From: an uncultured Oscillospiraceae bacterium
Lineage (GTDB): Bacteria; Bacillota; Clostridia; Oscillospirales; Oscillospiraceae
Assembly: GCA_900764755.1 (NCBI GenBank)
Contig: CAAFPE010000071.1
Span: 1 to 9,088, forward strand
Reading direction: 5' to 3'
Length of the DNA stretch: 9,088 nucleotides
The position numbers were made by a program, and so were the translations under genes. Position 1 is the first letter of the stretch, and every line of letters starts with the position of its first letter. Positions 1-5,949 of this stretch are shown here, one piece after another. Under the pieces are notes generated by a model. That model was given only the letters and a program-made list of their open reading frames with translations. It was not told where the DNA came from and made no database searches.

Positions 1-41
1 AAAAAAAAAAAAGAGAGGGGGGCGGGGGTGGGGCCCCCCCC
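1..41 (-). terminator. Possible intrinsic terminator, or low-complexity contig-end artefact
   Basis: Twelve A's (1-12) are followed by G-runs (17-22, 24-28, 30-33) and eight C's (34-41). Read on the minus strand this is a G8 run, a short spacer, C-runs and then a T12 tract. It lies about 45 nt past the stop codon of the secreted-protein gene, which is where an intrinsic terminator would be. The same composition at a contig edge is also typical of homopolymer sequencing or assembly error, so I cannot decide between the two. Confidence 0.35.
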
Positions 42-58
42 TTCTGTCAAAAATCAAA

Positions 59-76
59 GAGGATGTCGAGGATGTC
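59..76. repeat. Tandem 9-bp repeat, two copies
   Basis: GAGGATGTC occurs twice back to back (59-67 and 68-76), just outside the 3' end of the gene at 86-706. Only two copies are present, so it may be a chance duplication. Confidence 0.5.
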
Positions 77-85
77 AAGCGGGGG

Positions 86-706
86 TCAGGTCAGATCGGT
101 AATCACATAGCCGAACATACTGTCCCGGGGGCTGAGAGTCACCTGGAAGTCCCGCAGGACGCTGCCATCCTCCAGGGCATTGAGCTGCCCGGTGAGGACC
201 ACAGTGCCGCTGGCCAGTGTGATGGGGGTCTGGAGGACCACCTCAGCCAAGCCCTCGTCGCCGCGGGCGAGGCGGTAGGAGTCGTCAGACGCCTGATACC
301 GGATCCGCTGGGAGATGGGGGAGGGAATGCCGGGCAGCTGCTCCACCTGGGGGTAGAGGGCTGCGGCGTAGTCCCGGACCATCTCAGAGGGGAGGATCAG
401 GGTGTCATCGGTGAGCTCCGCCCGCTCGTCCATCTGGCCGTACAGGCTGAGCATATAGTACAGGCTGGTCCACAGAAATTCGCTGTCCTCCGGCGCGTAT
501 TCCAGGTCGTTCTCCGTCATGGCCAGCACCAGGGAGTGGACTGCGGGATACATGGCCTGGGCTGCGTCGGCCTGGGCGGGGATGTTGCCGTGGACCTCCT
601 CCACAGAGAGATCGATCGAAGGTGTCTGCTGCTCCGCGAAGGCGGCGCTCCCAAGCGGCAGAGCAAGGATGGTCAGGATCGTCAGGGAAGCCAGAAGCTT
701 TTTCAC
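86..706 (-). CDS. Secreted protein of unknown function
   Basis: This is a 206-residue protein that I do not recognise. It opens with a classical Sec signal peptide: KK at 2-3, a hydrophobic core at about 4-20, and a likely signal peptidase I cut after AFA (24). There is no lipobox Cys and no later membrane segment, so the mature ~182-residue protein should be extracellular or wall-associated. It is acidic, with an aromatic patch (residues 79-90, WTSLYYMLSLYG) and a beta-rich C-terminal half. The reading frame stays open 68 codons further upstream to 910. I chose GTG at 704-706 because an AAAGGAGG site sits 8 nt before it, the signal peptide begins exactly there, and the extended N-terminus would cross the promoter. 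No operon partner is visible on this side. Confidence 0.75.
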   Translation of the reverse strand: MKKLLASLTILTILALPLGSAAFAEQQTPSIDLSVEEVHGNIPAQADAAQAMYPAVHSLVLAMTENDLEYAPEDSEFLWTSLYYMLSLYGQMDERAELTDDTLILPSEMVRDYAAALYPQVEQLPGIPSPISQRIRYQASDDSYRLARGDEGLAEVVLQTPITLASGTVVLTGQLNALEDGSVLRDFQVTLSPRDSMFGYVITDLT

Positions 707-714
707 AGCAGGCC

Positions 715-722
715 CCTCCTTT
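715..722 (-). promoter_or_regulatory. Ribosome binding site fixing the GTG start at 706
   Basis: The minus strand reads AAAGGAGG, 8 nt before GTG at 706-704. This near-perfect site selects the GTG over ATG codons further upstream in the same open frame. Confidence 0.85.
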
Positions 723-740
723 CTTATCTGGTATGGACCT

Positions 741-774
741 AGTATATCATGTCCCGCTGTCATTCTCTTGTCAA
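741..774 (-). promoter_or_regulatory. Promoter of the secreted-protein gene (extended -10)
   Basis: On the minus strand there is a TGATATACT element: the extended -10 TGn followed by TATACT at 746-741. A perfect TTGACA lies at 774-769, but 22 bp from TATACT, too far for a standard pair. With the usual 17-bp spacing TTGACA would pair with CATGAT instead. The extended -10 may work without the -35. Transcription would start near 734, leaving a leader of about 28 nt. Confidence 0.6.
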
Positions 775-779
775 AGCGA

Positions 780-806
780 TTACATAGAAATGAAAAAGTG
801 GTTACA
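780..806 (-). repeat. Direct repeats upstream of promoter, possible activator site
   Basis: The plus strand reads TTACA at 780-784 and again at 802-806, exactly 22 bp apart, or two helical turns. They lie 5 bp upstream of the TTGACA of the leftward promoter. In 11-bp phase with them, TGACA occurs twice more towards the gene on the minus strand. Tandem half-sites with this phasing suit OmpR/PhoB-type response regulators, but no regulator gene is in view. Confidence 0.25.
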
Positions 807-874
807 AAATGATTGCATCGGGGGACAGAATGCTTCAAACTCCTGGAAAAATCTCCGAAAGGCTGCCTGATGTG

Positions 875-905
875 CCGAAAAAGGGGTGGATCCACCCAAT
901 TTCGG
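875..905 (-). terminator. Palindrome with T-tract, probable terminator of the 980-1162 gene
   Basis: A perfect 14-bp palindrome at 884-897 is flanked by CCGAAA (875-880) and its complement TTTCGG (900-905). Read leftwards it gives GGGTG-GATC-CACCC, one C, then TTTTT (882-878). That is a short intrinsic terminator about 80 nt past the stop of the small gene. The symmetry would also allow it to be a protein-binding site. Confidence 0.4.
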
Positions 906-931
906 AACAAAGACCGGCTTTTGCAGAACGA

Positions 932-969
932 GGCCCCGGTGGAACGGGTCTATCCATTCCGCCGGGGCC
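932..969 (-). terminator. Strong GC hairpin downstream of the small Gly/Ala-rich gene
   Basis: GGCCCCGG (932-939) pairs with CCGGGGCC (962-969), and GGAA (941-944) with TTCC (957-960). The T940/G961 pair is a wobble on plus and an A-C mismatch on minus. The loop is 12 nt. It starts 10 bp past the stop codon at 980. No T-tract follows on either strand, so it may be an RNA-stabilising 3' hairpin that acts with the terminator at 875-905. Confidence 0.4.
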
Positions 970-979
970 GGTCATGGGG

Positions 980-1162
980 TCACATCCCCATGGCGTCGGT
1001 CAGGGTCTCCACCGCATCAGACACCGACTTGGCTGCCCGGTGGGCGGCCCGCTTGATCTCCCGGCGGGAGGGGGCCATGGTCATGCCGATGGCTGTGCCA
1101 GCTGCCAGGCCGGCGGCCATTCCGGCAAAGAACCGCCCGCAGCCGCATCCAGTTCCGTTCAT
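980..1162 (-). CDS. Small Gly/Ala-rich, probably membrane-associated protein
   Basis: This 60-residue protein has two parts. The N-terminal half (about 7-30) is rich in Gly and Ala with a FFAGMAAGLAAGTAIGM stretch that can form a glycine-zipper-like membrane helix. The C-terminal half (32-58) is basic then amphipathic (RREIKRAAHRAAKSVSDAVE). The plan resembles small YtxH-like proteins of Firmicutes, which have a short hydrophobic anchor followed by a charged helix; that is a resemblance, not a firm assignment. An AAAGGAG site (1179-1173) lies 10 nt before the ATG, and the sequence ends in a clean stop followed by hairpins, so I believe it is a real gene. No convincing promoter was found on its strand between 1180 and 1330. 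The function is unknown. Confidence 0.7.
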   Translation of the reverse strand: MNGTGCGCGRFFAGMAAGLAAGTAIGMTMAPSRREIKRAAHRAAKSVSDAVETLTDAMGM

Positions 1163-1209
1163 ACTCTGCTCACTCCTTTTGCGTCATGTGCCGCTGTTGA
1201 TCTGTTCCG

Positions 1210-1251
1210 CCGGCCGCCTCCGGAGTGGGACGCAGCCGGTTCTTTTTTATT
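1210..1251 (+). terminator. Rightward intrinsic terminator with no gene in front of it
   Basis: CCGGCCGC (1210-1217) pairs with GCAGCCGG (1232-1239) with one C-A mismatch. The 14-nt loop contains CTCCGGAG. The stem is followed by TTCTTTTTTATT (1240-1251). This is a good rightward terminator, yet the genes upstream all run leftwards. It may stop antisense or read-through RNA before the pyrC promoter. Confidence 0.5.
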
Positions 1252-1276
1252 CTTTCCCTTTCTGAGGAAAAATGCG

Positions 1277-1305
1277 TTGCTAAATCCTGCTGGTTCCGCT
1301 ATAAT
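1277..1305 (+). promoter_or_regulatory. Promoter of the pyrC operon
   Basis: TTGCTA (1277-1282, four of six matches to the -35 consensus) is separated by exactly 17 bp from a perfect TATAAT (1300-1305). The predicted start is about 1311-1313, giving a leader of roughly 86 nt before pyrC. It is the best promoter in the window and probably drives all genes from pyrC to the hairpin at 7451. Confidence 0.8.
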
Positions 1306-1334
1306 TTAACGTAACGGAGTTTGCCCATTTTTGC

Positions 1335-1388
1335 GGCAGCCCTTTCGTTTTACCACACGGGCCGATTGGCCCTGCCTATTTTTGGAGG
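1335..1388 (+). promoter_or_regulatory. pyrC leader: terminator-like fold abutting the ribosome site
   Basis: GGGCC-GATT-GGCCC (1359-1372) is a 5-bp hairpin. GGCA (1335-1338) can pair with TGCC (1373-1376), stacking on it. A TATTTTT run (1377-1383) follows, and the GGAGG ribosome site begins at 1384. GCCC at 1323-1326 or 1339-1342 could pair instead with GGGC at 1359-1362, breaking the hairpin. This suits attenuation or translational control of pyrimidine synthesis, but no PyrR binding-loop consensus is visible. The mechanism is inferred. Confidence 0.4.
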
Positions 1389-1397
1389 AACCATGCA

Positions 1398-2681
1398 ATG
1401 AAACTTCTGATTCAGAACGGCCGGGTCGTGGACCCGGTGAATGGTACTGTCTCCATTCTGGACCTGTATGTCGAGAATGGAAAGGTGCTCCAGCTGGAGA
1501 AGGATATTCAGACGGAGGCTGACCAGGTGATCGACGCCACCGGACTGGTGGTTTGTCCCGGACTGGTGGACCTGCACGTCCATCTCCGGGACCCGGGCCT
1601 GACCTATAAGGAGGACATCTTCACCGGAACGGCCGCCGCCGCCCGGGGTGGAGTTACATCCATGGCCTGCATGGCCAACACTGACCCAGTGGTGGACAGT
1701 TCGGAGCAGATCCAGTATATTCGTGAGAAGGCCGCCCAGGCCAACGGAGTCCATGTCTACCCCGTGGGCGCAGTCTCCCGGGGCCTGCGGGGAGAGGAGC
1801 TTACCGACGCGGACGCCCTGAAAAAGGCTGGGGCCGCCGCCCTGTCCGACGACGGCTGCAATGTGGACAACGCCAACCTGATGCGGGACGCCCTGATCCA
1901 CGCCAAGCGGGTGGAGCTGCCCATCCTGTGCCACTGTGAGGACACCTCCATGGTGGGTAACCGGGCGGTGAATGAGGGGAGCGTCTCCCGCCAGCTGTGG
2001 ATGGAGGGGCGCCCTGCCATCGCGGAGGAGATCGTAGTCATGCGGGACGCCATGCTGGCGGAGGAGACCGGCGCCCACGTCCACATCTGCCATGTGTCCA
2101 CTGCCAAATCGGTGGACATCATCCGGAGAATGAAAAAGCGGGGGGTGGCCCTTACCTGTGAGACCTGCCCTCAGTACTTCACCCTCACCGAGGATGAGAT
2201 CCTCACCCGGGGGGCGCTGGCCCGGGTCAACCCTCCGCTGCGCACCACCAAGGACATCAAGGGCATCATTGCGGGACTGAAGGATGGCACCATCGACGCC
2301 ATCGCCACCGACCACGCCCCCCACTCTGCCGAGGAGAAGGCCCGTCCCCTGGCCAAGGCCCCCAGCGGCATGATCGGTCTGGAGACCTCTCTGGCCATTG
2401 CCCTGACGGAGCTGTACCACACCGGGCGGATGAAGCTGCCCGACCTGATCCGCCGCATGACCTATAACCCTGCCGCCATCCTCCGTCTGGGCACCAAGGG
2501 CCGCCTGTCTCTGGGCAGCGACGCCGACATCACCATTTTCGACCCGGAGGAGGAGTGGACCATTGACCCGGAGCAGTTCGCCTCCAAAGCCCGAAACACC
2601 CCCTTTGCGGGCCGGAAGGTGAAGGGCCGCGTAAAGTATACCATTGTGGCCGGAAACGTCATTTACCAGGATAATATGTGA
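1398..2681 (+). CDS. pyrC: Dihydroorotase
   Basis: PyrC cyclises N-carbamoyl-L-aspartate to dihydroorotate, the third step of UMP synthesis, in the cytoplasm. The 427-residue protein is the normal length for the class I bacterial enzyme of the amidohydrolase superfamily. Expected metal and substrate residues are present: DLHVHLRDPG (58-67, with His60, His62 and Arg64), Asp152 in SDDG, His179 in LCHCED, His232 in CHVSTA, and Asp305 in ATDHAPH. The ATG at 1398 is chosen because GGAGG ends 9 nt before it. An ATG 5 nt earlier (1393) is out of frame and stops after two codons (ATGCAATGA). It is the first gene of the pyr operon, behind the promoter at 1277 and the structured leader. PyrB, which makes its substrate, is not in this window. 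Confidence 0.96.
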   Translation: MKLLIQNGRVVDPVNGTVSILDLYVENGKVLQLEKDIQTEADQVIDATGLVVCPGLVDLHVHLRDPGLTYKEDIFTGTAAAARGGVTSMACMANTDPVVDSSEQIQYIREKAAQANGVHVYPVGAVSRGLRGEELTDADALKKAGAAALSDDGCNVDNANLMRDALIHAKRVELPILCHCEDTSMVGNRAVNEGSVSRQLWMEGRPAIAEEIVVMRDAMLAEETGAHVHICHVSTAKSVDIIRRMKKRGVALTCETCPQYFTLTEDEILTRGALARVNPPLRTTKDIKGIIAGLKDGTIDAIATDHAPHSAEEKARPLAKAPSGMIGLETSLAIALTELYHTGRMKLPDLIRRMTYNPAAILRLGTKGRLSLGSDADITIFDPEEEWTIDPEQFASKARNTPFAGRKVKGRVKYTIVAGNVIYQDNM

Positions 2682-2734
2682 GATCCATGAGGCGGCAGGG
2701 CGGCCGCTGCCCTGTGCCCCGCCTGTGCAGGATC
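2682..2734 (+). other. Long intercistronic stem-loop between pyrC and pyrF
   Basis: Three stacked stems begin one base after the pyrC stop: GATCC/GGATC (2682-2686 with 2730-2734), AGGCGG/CCGCCT (2690-2695 with 2719-2724) and CAGGGC/GCCCTG (2696-2701 with 2709-2714). The loop is 7 nt (2702-2708), with a 4-nt bulge at 2715-2718. The sequence after it is A-rich with no T-tract, so it is not a standard terminator. It fits an RNA processing or stability element setting pyrC:pyrF levels. Confidence 0.5.
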
Positions 2735-2761
2735 AAAGAACAGAAAGAGAGGAAGAGACCC

Positions 2762-3688
2762 ATGTCTTTTGACGTATTGCAGAAGAAGATCATTGCCAAG
2801 CAGAACCCCACCGTGGCCGGGCTGGACGCCCGCATCGAATATGTGCCAGAGCACATCCGCAAGGCCGCCTATGCCCAGTACGGGGTGGGACTGAAGGGGG
2901 CCTGCGAGGCCATCTGGCAGTTCAACGTGGGGCTGATCGACGCGCTGTGCGACGTGGTGCCCGCTGTCAAGCCCCAGAGCGCCTACTATGAGAACCTGGG
3001 CTGGCAGGGGATGGAGATGCTGGAGCGCACCATCCGCTATGCCAAGGAGAAGGGGCTGTTTGTCATTGCCGACATCAAGCGGGGCGACATCGGCTCCACC
3101 GCAGCCGCCTATGCTGAGGGCTGGCTGTCCGGCGCGCCCATTGAGGGGCAGGTGTTCAAGTCCTTTGACGCCGACTGCGTCACCCTCAACGGCTATATGG
3201 GCTCCGATTCCATCAAGCCCTTCCTGGAGGCCGCCAAGGGGGAGGACAAGTGCGCCTTTGTGCTGGTCAAGACCTCCAATCCCGGCTCCGGTGAGCTGCA
3301 GGACCTGAAGATCGCCGACGGCCGCACCATCTATGAGGCCATGGGCGAGCTCAACGAGTCCATCGCTGCCGGTACCGAGGGCCAGTACAGCTTCACCATG
3401 GCGGGTGCCGTCACCGGAGCCACCTATCCGGAGCAGATCCAGGATCTGCGGGCCCGGCTTCCCCATACGTTCTTCCTGGTACCCGGCTACGGAGCCCAGG
3501 GGGGCACCGCCGAGGATGTGAAGTACGCCTTCAACGAGAAGGGCCACGGGGCCATCGTCAACTCCTCCCGGGGCATCATGTGTGCCTGGAAAAAGACCGG
3601 TGGAGACGGACACGATTTCCAGGAGGCTGCGAGAAACGCCGCCATCGCCATGAAGGAGGACATCGCCCGGTTCGTGACCATCCAGTAA
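2762..3688 (+). CDS. pyrF: Orotidine 5'-phosphate decarboxylase (PyrF type 2)
   Basis: PyrF converts OMP to UMP, the last step of the pathway, as a cytoplasmic TIM-barrel enzyme. The 308-residue length and the motifs point to the longer type 2 subfamily. PTVAGLDARIEYVP lies at 16-29, Lys70 in PAVKPQ, the catalytic DIKRGDIGSTA at 104-114 (Asp104, Lys106, Asp109), and the phosphate-binding end VPGYGAQGG (240-248) plus NSSRG (267-271). The frame is open back to a GTG at 2678 overlapping the pyrC stop. I reject that start because its first 28 residues are encoded by the intercistronic stem-loop and do not look like PyrF. ATG 2762 has a purine-rich GAGG site 9 nt upstream. It is separated from pyrC by 80 nt and followed 44 nt later by the zinc-ribbon gene. 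Confidence 0.95.
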   Translation: MSFDVLQKKIIAKQNPTVAGLDARIEYVPEHIRKAAYAQYGVGLKGACEAIWQFNVGLIDALCDVVPAVKPQSAYYENLGWQGMEMLERTIRYAKEKGLFVIADIKRGDIGSTAAAYAEGWLSGAPIEGQVFKSFDADCVTLNGYMGSDSIKPFLEAAKGEDKCAFVLVKTSNPGSGELQDLKIADGRTIYEAMGELNESIAAGTEGQYSFTMAGAVTGATYPEQIQDLRARLPHTFFLVPGYGAQGGTAEDVKYAFNEKGHGAIVNSSRGIMCAWKKTGGDGHDFQEAARNAAIAMKEDIARFVTIQ

Positions 3689-3732
3689 ATGTGCTTCTTC
3701 CGGCAAACTTTGTGAGCTGCAAGGAGGACAAT

Positions 3733-4152
3733 ATGGAAGAGACACGCACCCGGAGCTGCCCAAGCTGTGGAGCGGAGATGGAATGCAAACTGCAAAATTT
3801 CTCCATTGGAGCCGACGGCGGCGGCGGTCTGTGGACCCTGCTGGCCGACCAGTATGAGGTGGATTTGTATGCCTGCCCTGCGTGCGGTAAGGTCGAGCTG
3901 TATACTGCTGCATTTTCCAAAGAGCCGAAGCCTGCACCCTACTGGTGTGAGCACTGTCAGGAAGAACGGGAGGATCGGCTCTGCCCGGTCTGCGGACAGG
4001 TTGGGCTGTTGATGGAGGAGCATCTTCGGAATTTGGAACAGGCTGAGCAAATCCAAAGCGGCTCTGTCGTCCAAGAGAACGGCGCTCAGCCGGAGGAGAG
4101 TTCGGGATTCCGTTTTCCCTGGCAGAAAAAGAAGGTCCCCTGGGAGAAGTGA
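3733..4152 (+). CDS. Double zinc-ribbon protein of unknown function
   Basis: This 139-residue protein has four CxxC pairs: C9/C12, C48/C51, C72/C75 and C84/C87. They suggest two zinc sites: a larger ribbon with a 35-residue insert (9-51) and a compact knuckle (72-87). A charged low-complexity tail follows (about 100-139) and ends in QKKKVPWEK. No catalytic motif, signal peptide or membrane segment is seen. The frame is open back to 3580 inside pyrF, but AAGGAGG 5 nt before ATG 3733 marks the start. It sits between pyrF and pyrK on the same strand, so it is probably co-transcribed. It shows more A/T at third codon positions than its pyr neighbours, which could mean later insertion. It is not PyrI, which has a different fold and a single four-Cys site. 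The function is unknown; nucleic-acid or protein binding is the usual role of such ribbons. Confidence 0.8.
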   Translation: MEETRTRSCPSCGAEMECKLQNFSIGADGGGGLWTLLADQYEVDLYACPACGKVELYTAAFSKEPKPAPYWCEHCQEEREDRLCPVCGQVGLLMEEHLRNLEQAEQIQSGSVVQENGAQPEESSGFRFPWQKKKVPWEK

Positions 4153-4165
4153 GCGATTCCCAGGG
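4138..4165 (+). other. Hairpin holding the stop codon of the zinc-ribbon gene
   Basis: CCCTGGGA (4138-4145) pairs perfectly with TCCCAGGG (4158-4165). The TGA stop (4150-4152) lies in the 12-nt loop. A second small hairpin (CTCTGT/ACAGGG, 4179-4194, one wobble) follows, ending about 14 nt before the pyrK ribosome site. No T-tract is present. Together they may tune expression across the 66-nt gap, but their role is inferred only. Confidence 0.4.
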
Positions 4166-4202
4166 CGGTTTGAGAAGGCTCTGTTCTGACAGGGCGATAA
4201 AG

Positions 4203-4214
4203 AAAGTGGTGATC
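4203..4214 (+). promoter_or_regulatory. Atypical pyrK ribosome site (GGTGATC)
   Basis: The site lacks GGAGG. It reads AAAGTGGTGATC, close to the full complement of the 16S 3' end (AAAGGAGGTGATC) but one base short. The GGTGATC part (4208-4214) pairs with the extreme anti-SD end, which places the core at a normal distance from GTG 4219. Confidence 0.55.
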
Positions 4215-4218
4215 GATC

Positions 4219-4995
4219 GTGAAAGTAGAACGCAAATGTAAGATCGTCTCCAAGGAGCAGATGGGAGATGCAATCTATATGGTGCTGGAGGCGGGGGACA
4301 TGGTCCGCACCTCCTTCCGGGCGCCGGGACAGTTTGTTCATGTGAAGTGCGGCGAGGGCCTGCTGCTGCGCCGGCCCATCTCGGTGTGTACCTGCCATGT
4401 GGATGAGCCCAGCGACCTTGTGACCATCGTATTCGAGGTCCGGGGCGAGGGCACCGACTGGCTGGCCCGCCGTCCCGTGGGCCACAGCTTGGATGTGCTG
4501 GGCCTGGCGGGCAACGGCTTTACCATGAAGCCGGAGGGCCGCTATCTGCTGGTGGGCGGCGGCATTGGCATCCCCCCCATGCGGGGCTGCGCTCAGTACA
4601 CCCAGGGAAAATCCACCGCGATCCTGGGGGGACGCTCCGCGGATAAGATCATTCTGCAAAACTGCTTCCAGGACGAGTGCGCCAAGGTGCTCTGCGCCAC
4701 CGACGACGGCTCTCTGGGCCATCACGGCTTTGTGGACGCCCTGGTCCGCCAGGAACTGGAGGTGGATCAAAATTACGATGCCGTGCTGGCCTGCGGTCCC
4801 CGCCCCATGCTGCGGAATGTGGCCAGAGTGGCGGAGGAATTCGGCGTCCCCTGTCAGGTGTCCATGGAGGAGCGGATGGGCTGCGGCGTAGGGGCCTGCC
4901 TGGTGTGCGCCTGCGACATGGCCGACGGAAGCCGGAAGCACGTGTGCAAGGATGGGCCGGTCTTTGATTCCAGGGAGGTGAACTGGGATGTCTAA
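4219..4995 (+). CDS. pyrK: Dihydroorotate dehydrogenase B, electron-transfer subunit
   Basis: PyrK carries FAD and a [2Fe-2S] cluster and passes electrons from the PyrD FMN to NAD+ in the cytoplasmic PyrD2-PyrK2 complex. The 258 residues are the family's normal length. The order is a ferredoxin-reductase-like FAD domain with RRPISV (51-56), a nucleotide-binding domain with GGGIGIPP (113-120) and ACGPRPML (191-198), and a C-terminal cluster loop with Cys222, Cys227, Cys230 and Cys243. All four cluster ligands are intact. GTG at 4219 is the chosen start because the family's N-terminal strand (KCKIVSKEQ) begins just after it. The next candidate, Met15, would remove that strand. The last 8 nt overlap the start of pyrD, which implies coupled translation in equal amounts. 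Confidence 0.95.
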   Translation: MKVERKCKIVSKEQMGDAIYMVLEAGDMVRTSFRAPGQFVHVKCGEGLLLRRPISVCTCHVDEPSDLVTIVFEVRGEGTDWLARRPVGHSLDVLGLAGNGFTMKPEGRYLLVGGGIGIPPMRGCAQYTQGKSTAILGGRSADKIILQNCFQDECAKVLCATDDGSLGHHGFVDALVRQELEVDQNYDAVLACGPRPMLRNVARVAEEFGVPCQVSMEERMGCGVGACLVCACDMADGSRKHVCKDGPVFDSREVNWDV

Positions 4996-5908
4996 TGTGG
5001 ATATGCGCGTCACCCTGGCGGGGATGACCATGAAAAACCCGGTGGTGGTGGCCTCCGGGACCTTTGGCTTCGGCCGGGAGTACAGCCAGTTTTTTGATCT
5101 CAGCGAGTTGGGCGGCATCTGCGCCAAGGGGCTGACCCTGCTTCCCCGGGAGGGCAACCCCGCCCCCCGGATCGCAGAGACCCCCATGGGCATCCTGAAC
5201 TCCGTGGGCCTGCAGAACCCCGGGGTGGACGCCTTTATTGCCGAAGAGCTGCCCTTTTTGCGGCAGTATGATGTAAAGGTGATCGCCAATATCTCGGGCA
5301 ACACCCCCGAGGAGTACGGCGTTATGTGTGAAAAGCTGGCCGGGGCCGGGGTGGATATGATCGAGGTGAACATCTCCTGCCCCAATGTGAAGGCGGGGGG
5401 GCTGGCCTACGGCACCCGGCCAGAGTTGGCTGCCGAGGTGACGGAGATGGCCAAGTCCCATGCGGGGAATGTGCCGGTGATGGTAAAGCTGTCCCCAAAT
5501 GTCACTGACATCACAGAGATCGCCCGGGCGGTGGAGGCGGCGGGAGCGGACGCAGTCTCTCTGATCAACACCATCCGGGGGATGCGCATTGATGTAAACA
5601 CCCGCCGTCCTATCTTGAAGATGAACACCGGCGGCCTGTCCGGCCCTGCCGTGCTGCCTGTGGCGGTGCGGATGGTTTGGGAGGTGTCCCAGGCGGTCAA
5701 GGTGCCTGTGCTGGGCATGGGCGGCGTCAGCAAGGGGGAGGACGCGGCCCAGCTGATGCTGGCCGGAGCCTCCGCCGTGGCGGTGGGCACCGCCCTGTTT
5801 GCCGACCCCTACACTCCGATTAAGGTGCGGGACGGCCTGGAGGCCATTGCTGCCCGCCAGGGTCTGGAGGCTGTCTCCGGGCTCACCGGCGGCGTGTGCC
5901 CCTGGTAA
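4988..5908 (+). CDS. pyrD: Dihydroorotate dehydrogenase B, catalytic subunit (class 1B)
   Basis: PyrD oxidises dihydroorotate to orotate with FMN. Paired with PyrK it uses NAD+, unlike the membrane quinone-linked class 2 enzyme. The 306-residue TIM barrel has no N-terminal membrane anchor. Motifs in order are ASGTFGFG (22-29), NSVGLQNPG (71-79), EVNISCPNVK (126-135) with the class 1 catalytic base Cys131, VKLSPNVTDI (166-175), GGLSGPA (215-221), GMGGV (243-247) and AVGTALFADP (265-274), the last two binding the FMN phosphate. The ATG overlaps the pyrK stop by 8 nt (ATGTCTAA). A GGGAGGTG site (4973-4980) lies inside pyrK. No pyrE follows, which is unusual because pyrE often closes such operons. 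Confidence 0.96.
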   Translation: MSNVDMRVTLAGMTMKNPVVVASGTFGFGREYSQFFDLSELGGICAKGLTLLPREGNPAPRIAETPMGILNSVGLQNPGVDAFIAEELPFLRQYDVKVIANISGNTPEEYGVMCEKLAGAGVDMIEVNISCPNVKAGGLAYGTRPELAAEVTEMAKSHAGNVPVMVKLSPNVTDITEIARAVEAAGADAVSLINTIRGMRIDVNTRRPILKMNTGGLSGPAVLPVAVRMVWEVSQAVKVPVLGMGGVSKGEDAAQLMLAGASAVAVGTALFADPYTPIKVRDGLEAIAARQGLEAVSGLTGGVCPW

Positions 5909-5949
5909 ACCTGCCGGGGCTGCGCCCTGGCTTTGTAGGAGGAGCTGCC

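Noticed and set aside
809..1309. Open frames of 150-166 codons on the plus strand
   Set aside because: They cover the antisense of the small gene at 980-1162, two hairpins and the rightward terminator. They have no ribosome site and no protein-like sequence.
1306..1397. PyrR-binding attenuator as in Bacillus
   Set aside because: The conserved binding-loop sequence is not present, and no pyrR gene is in the window. Only a generic terminator-like fold is seen.
2678..2761. Earlier pyrF start (GTG at 2678)
   Set aside because: It overlaps the pyrC stop and would translate the intercistronic stem-loop into a 28-residue extension unlike PyrF. ATG 2762 has its own site.
2663..4273. 536-codon open frame on the minus strand
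   Set aside because: It is antisense to pyrF and the zinc-ribbon gene. There is no recognisable domain, and it crosses the intercistronic stem-loop.
3487..5385. 632-codon open frame on the minus strand
   Set aside because: It is a shadow of pyrF, the zinc-ribbon gene, pyrK and pyrD. The protein is low-complexity in style with no domain and no ribosome site.
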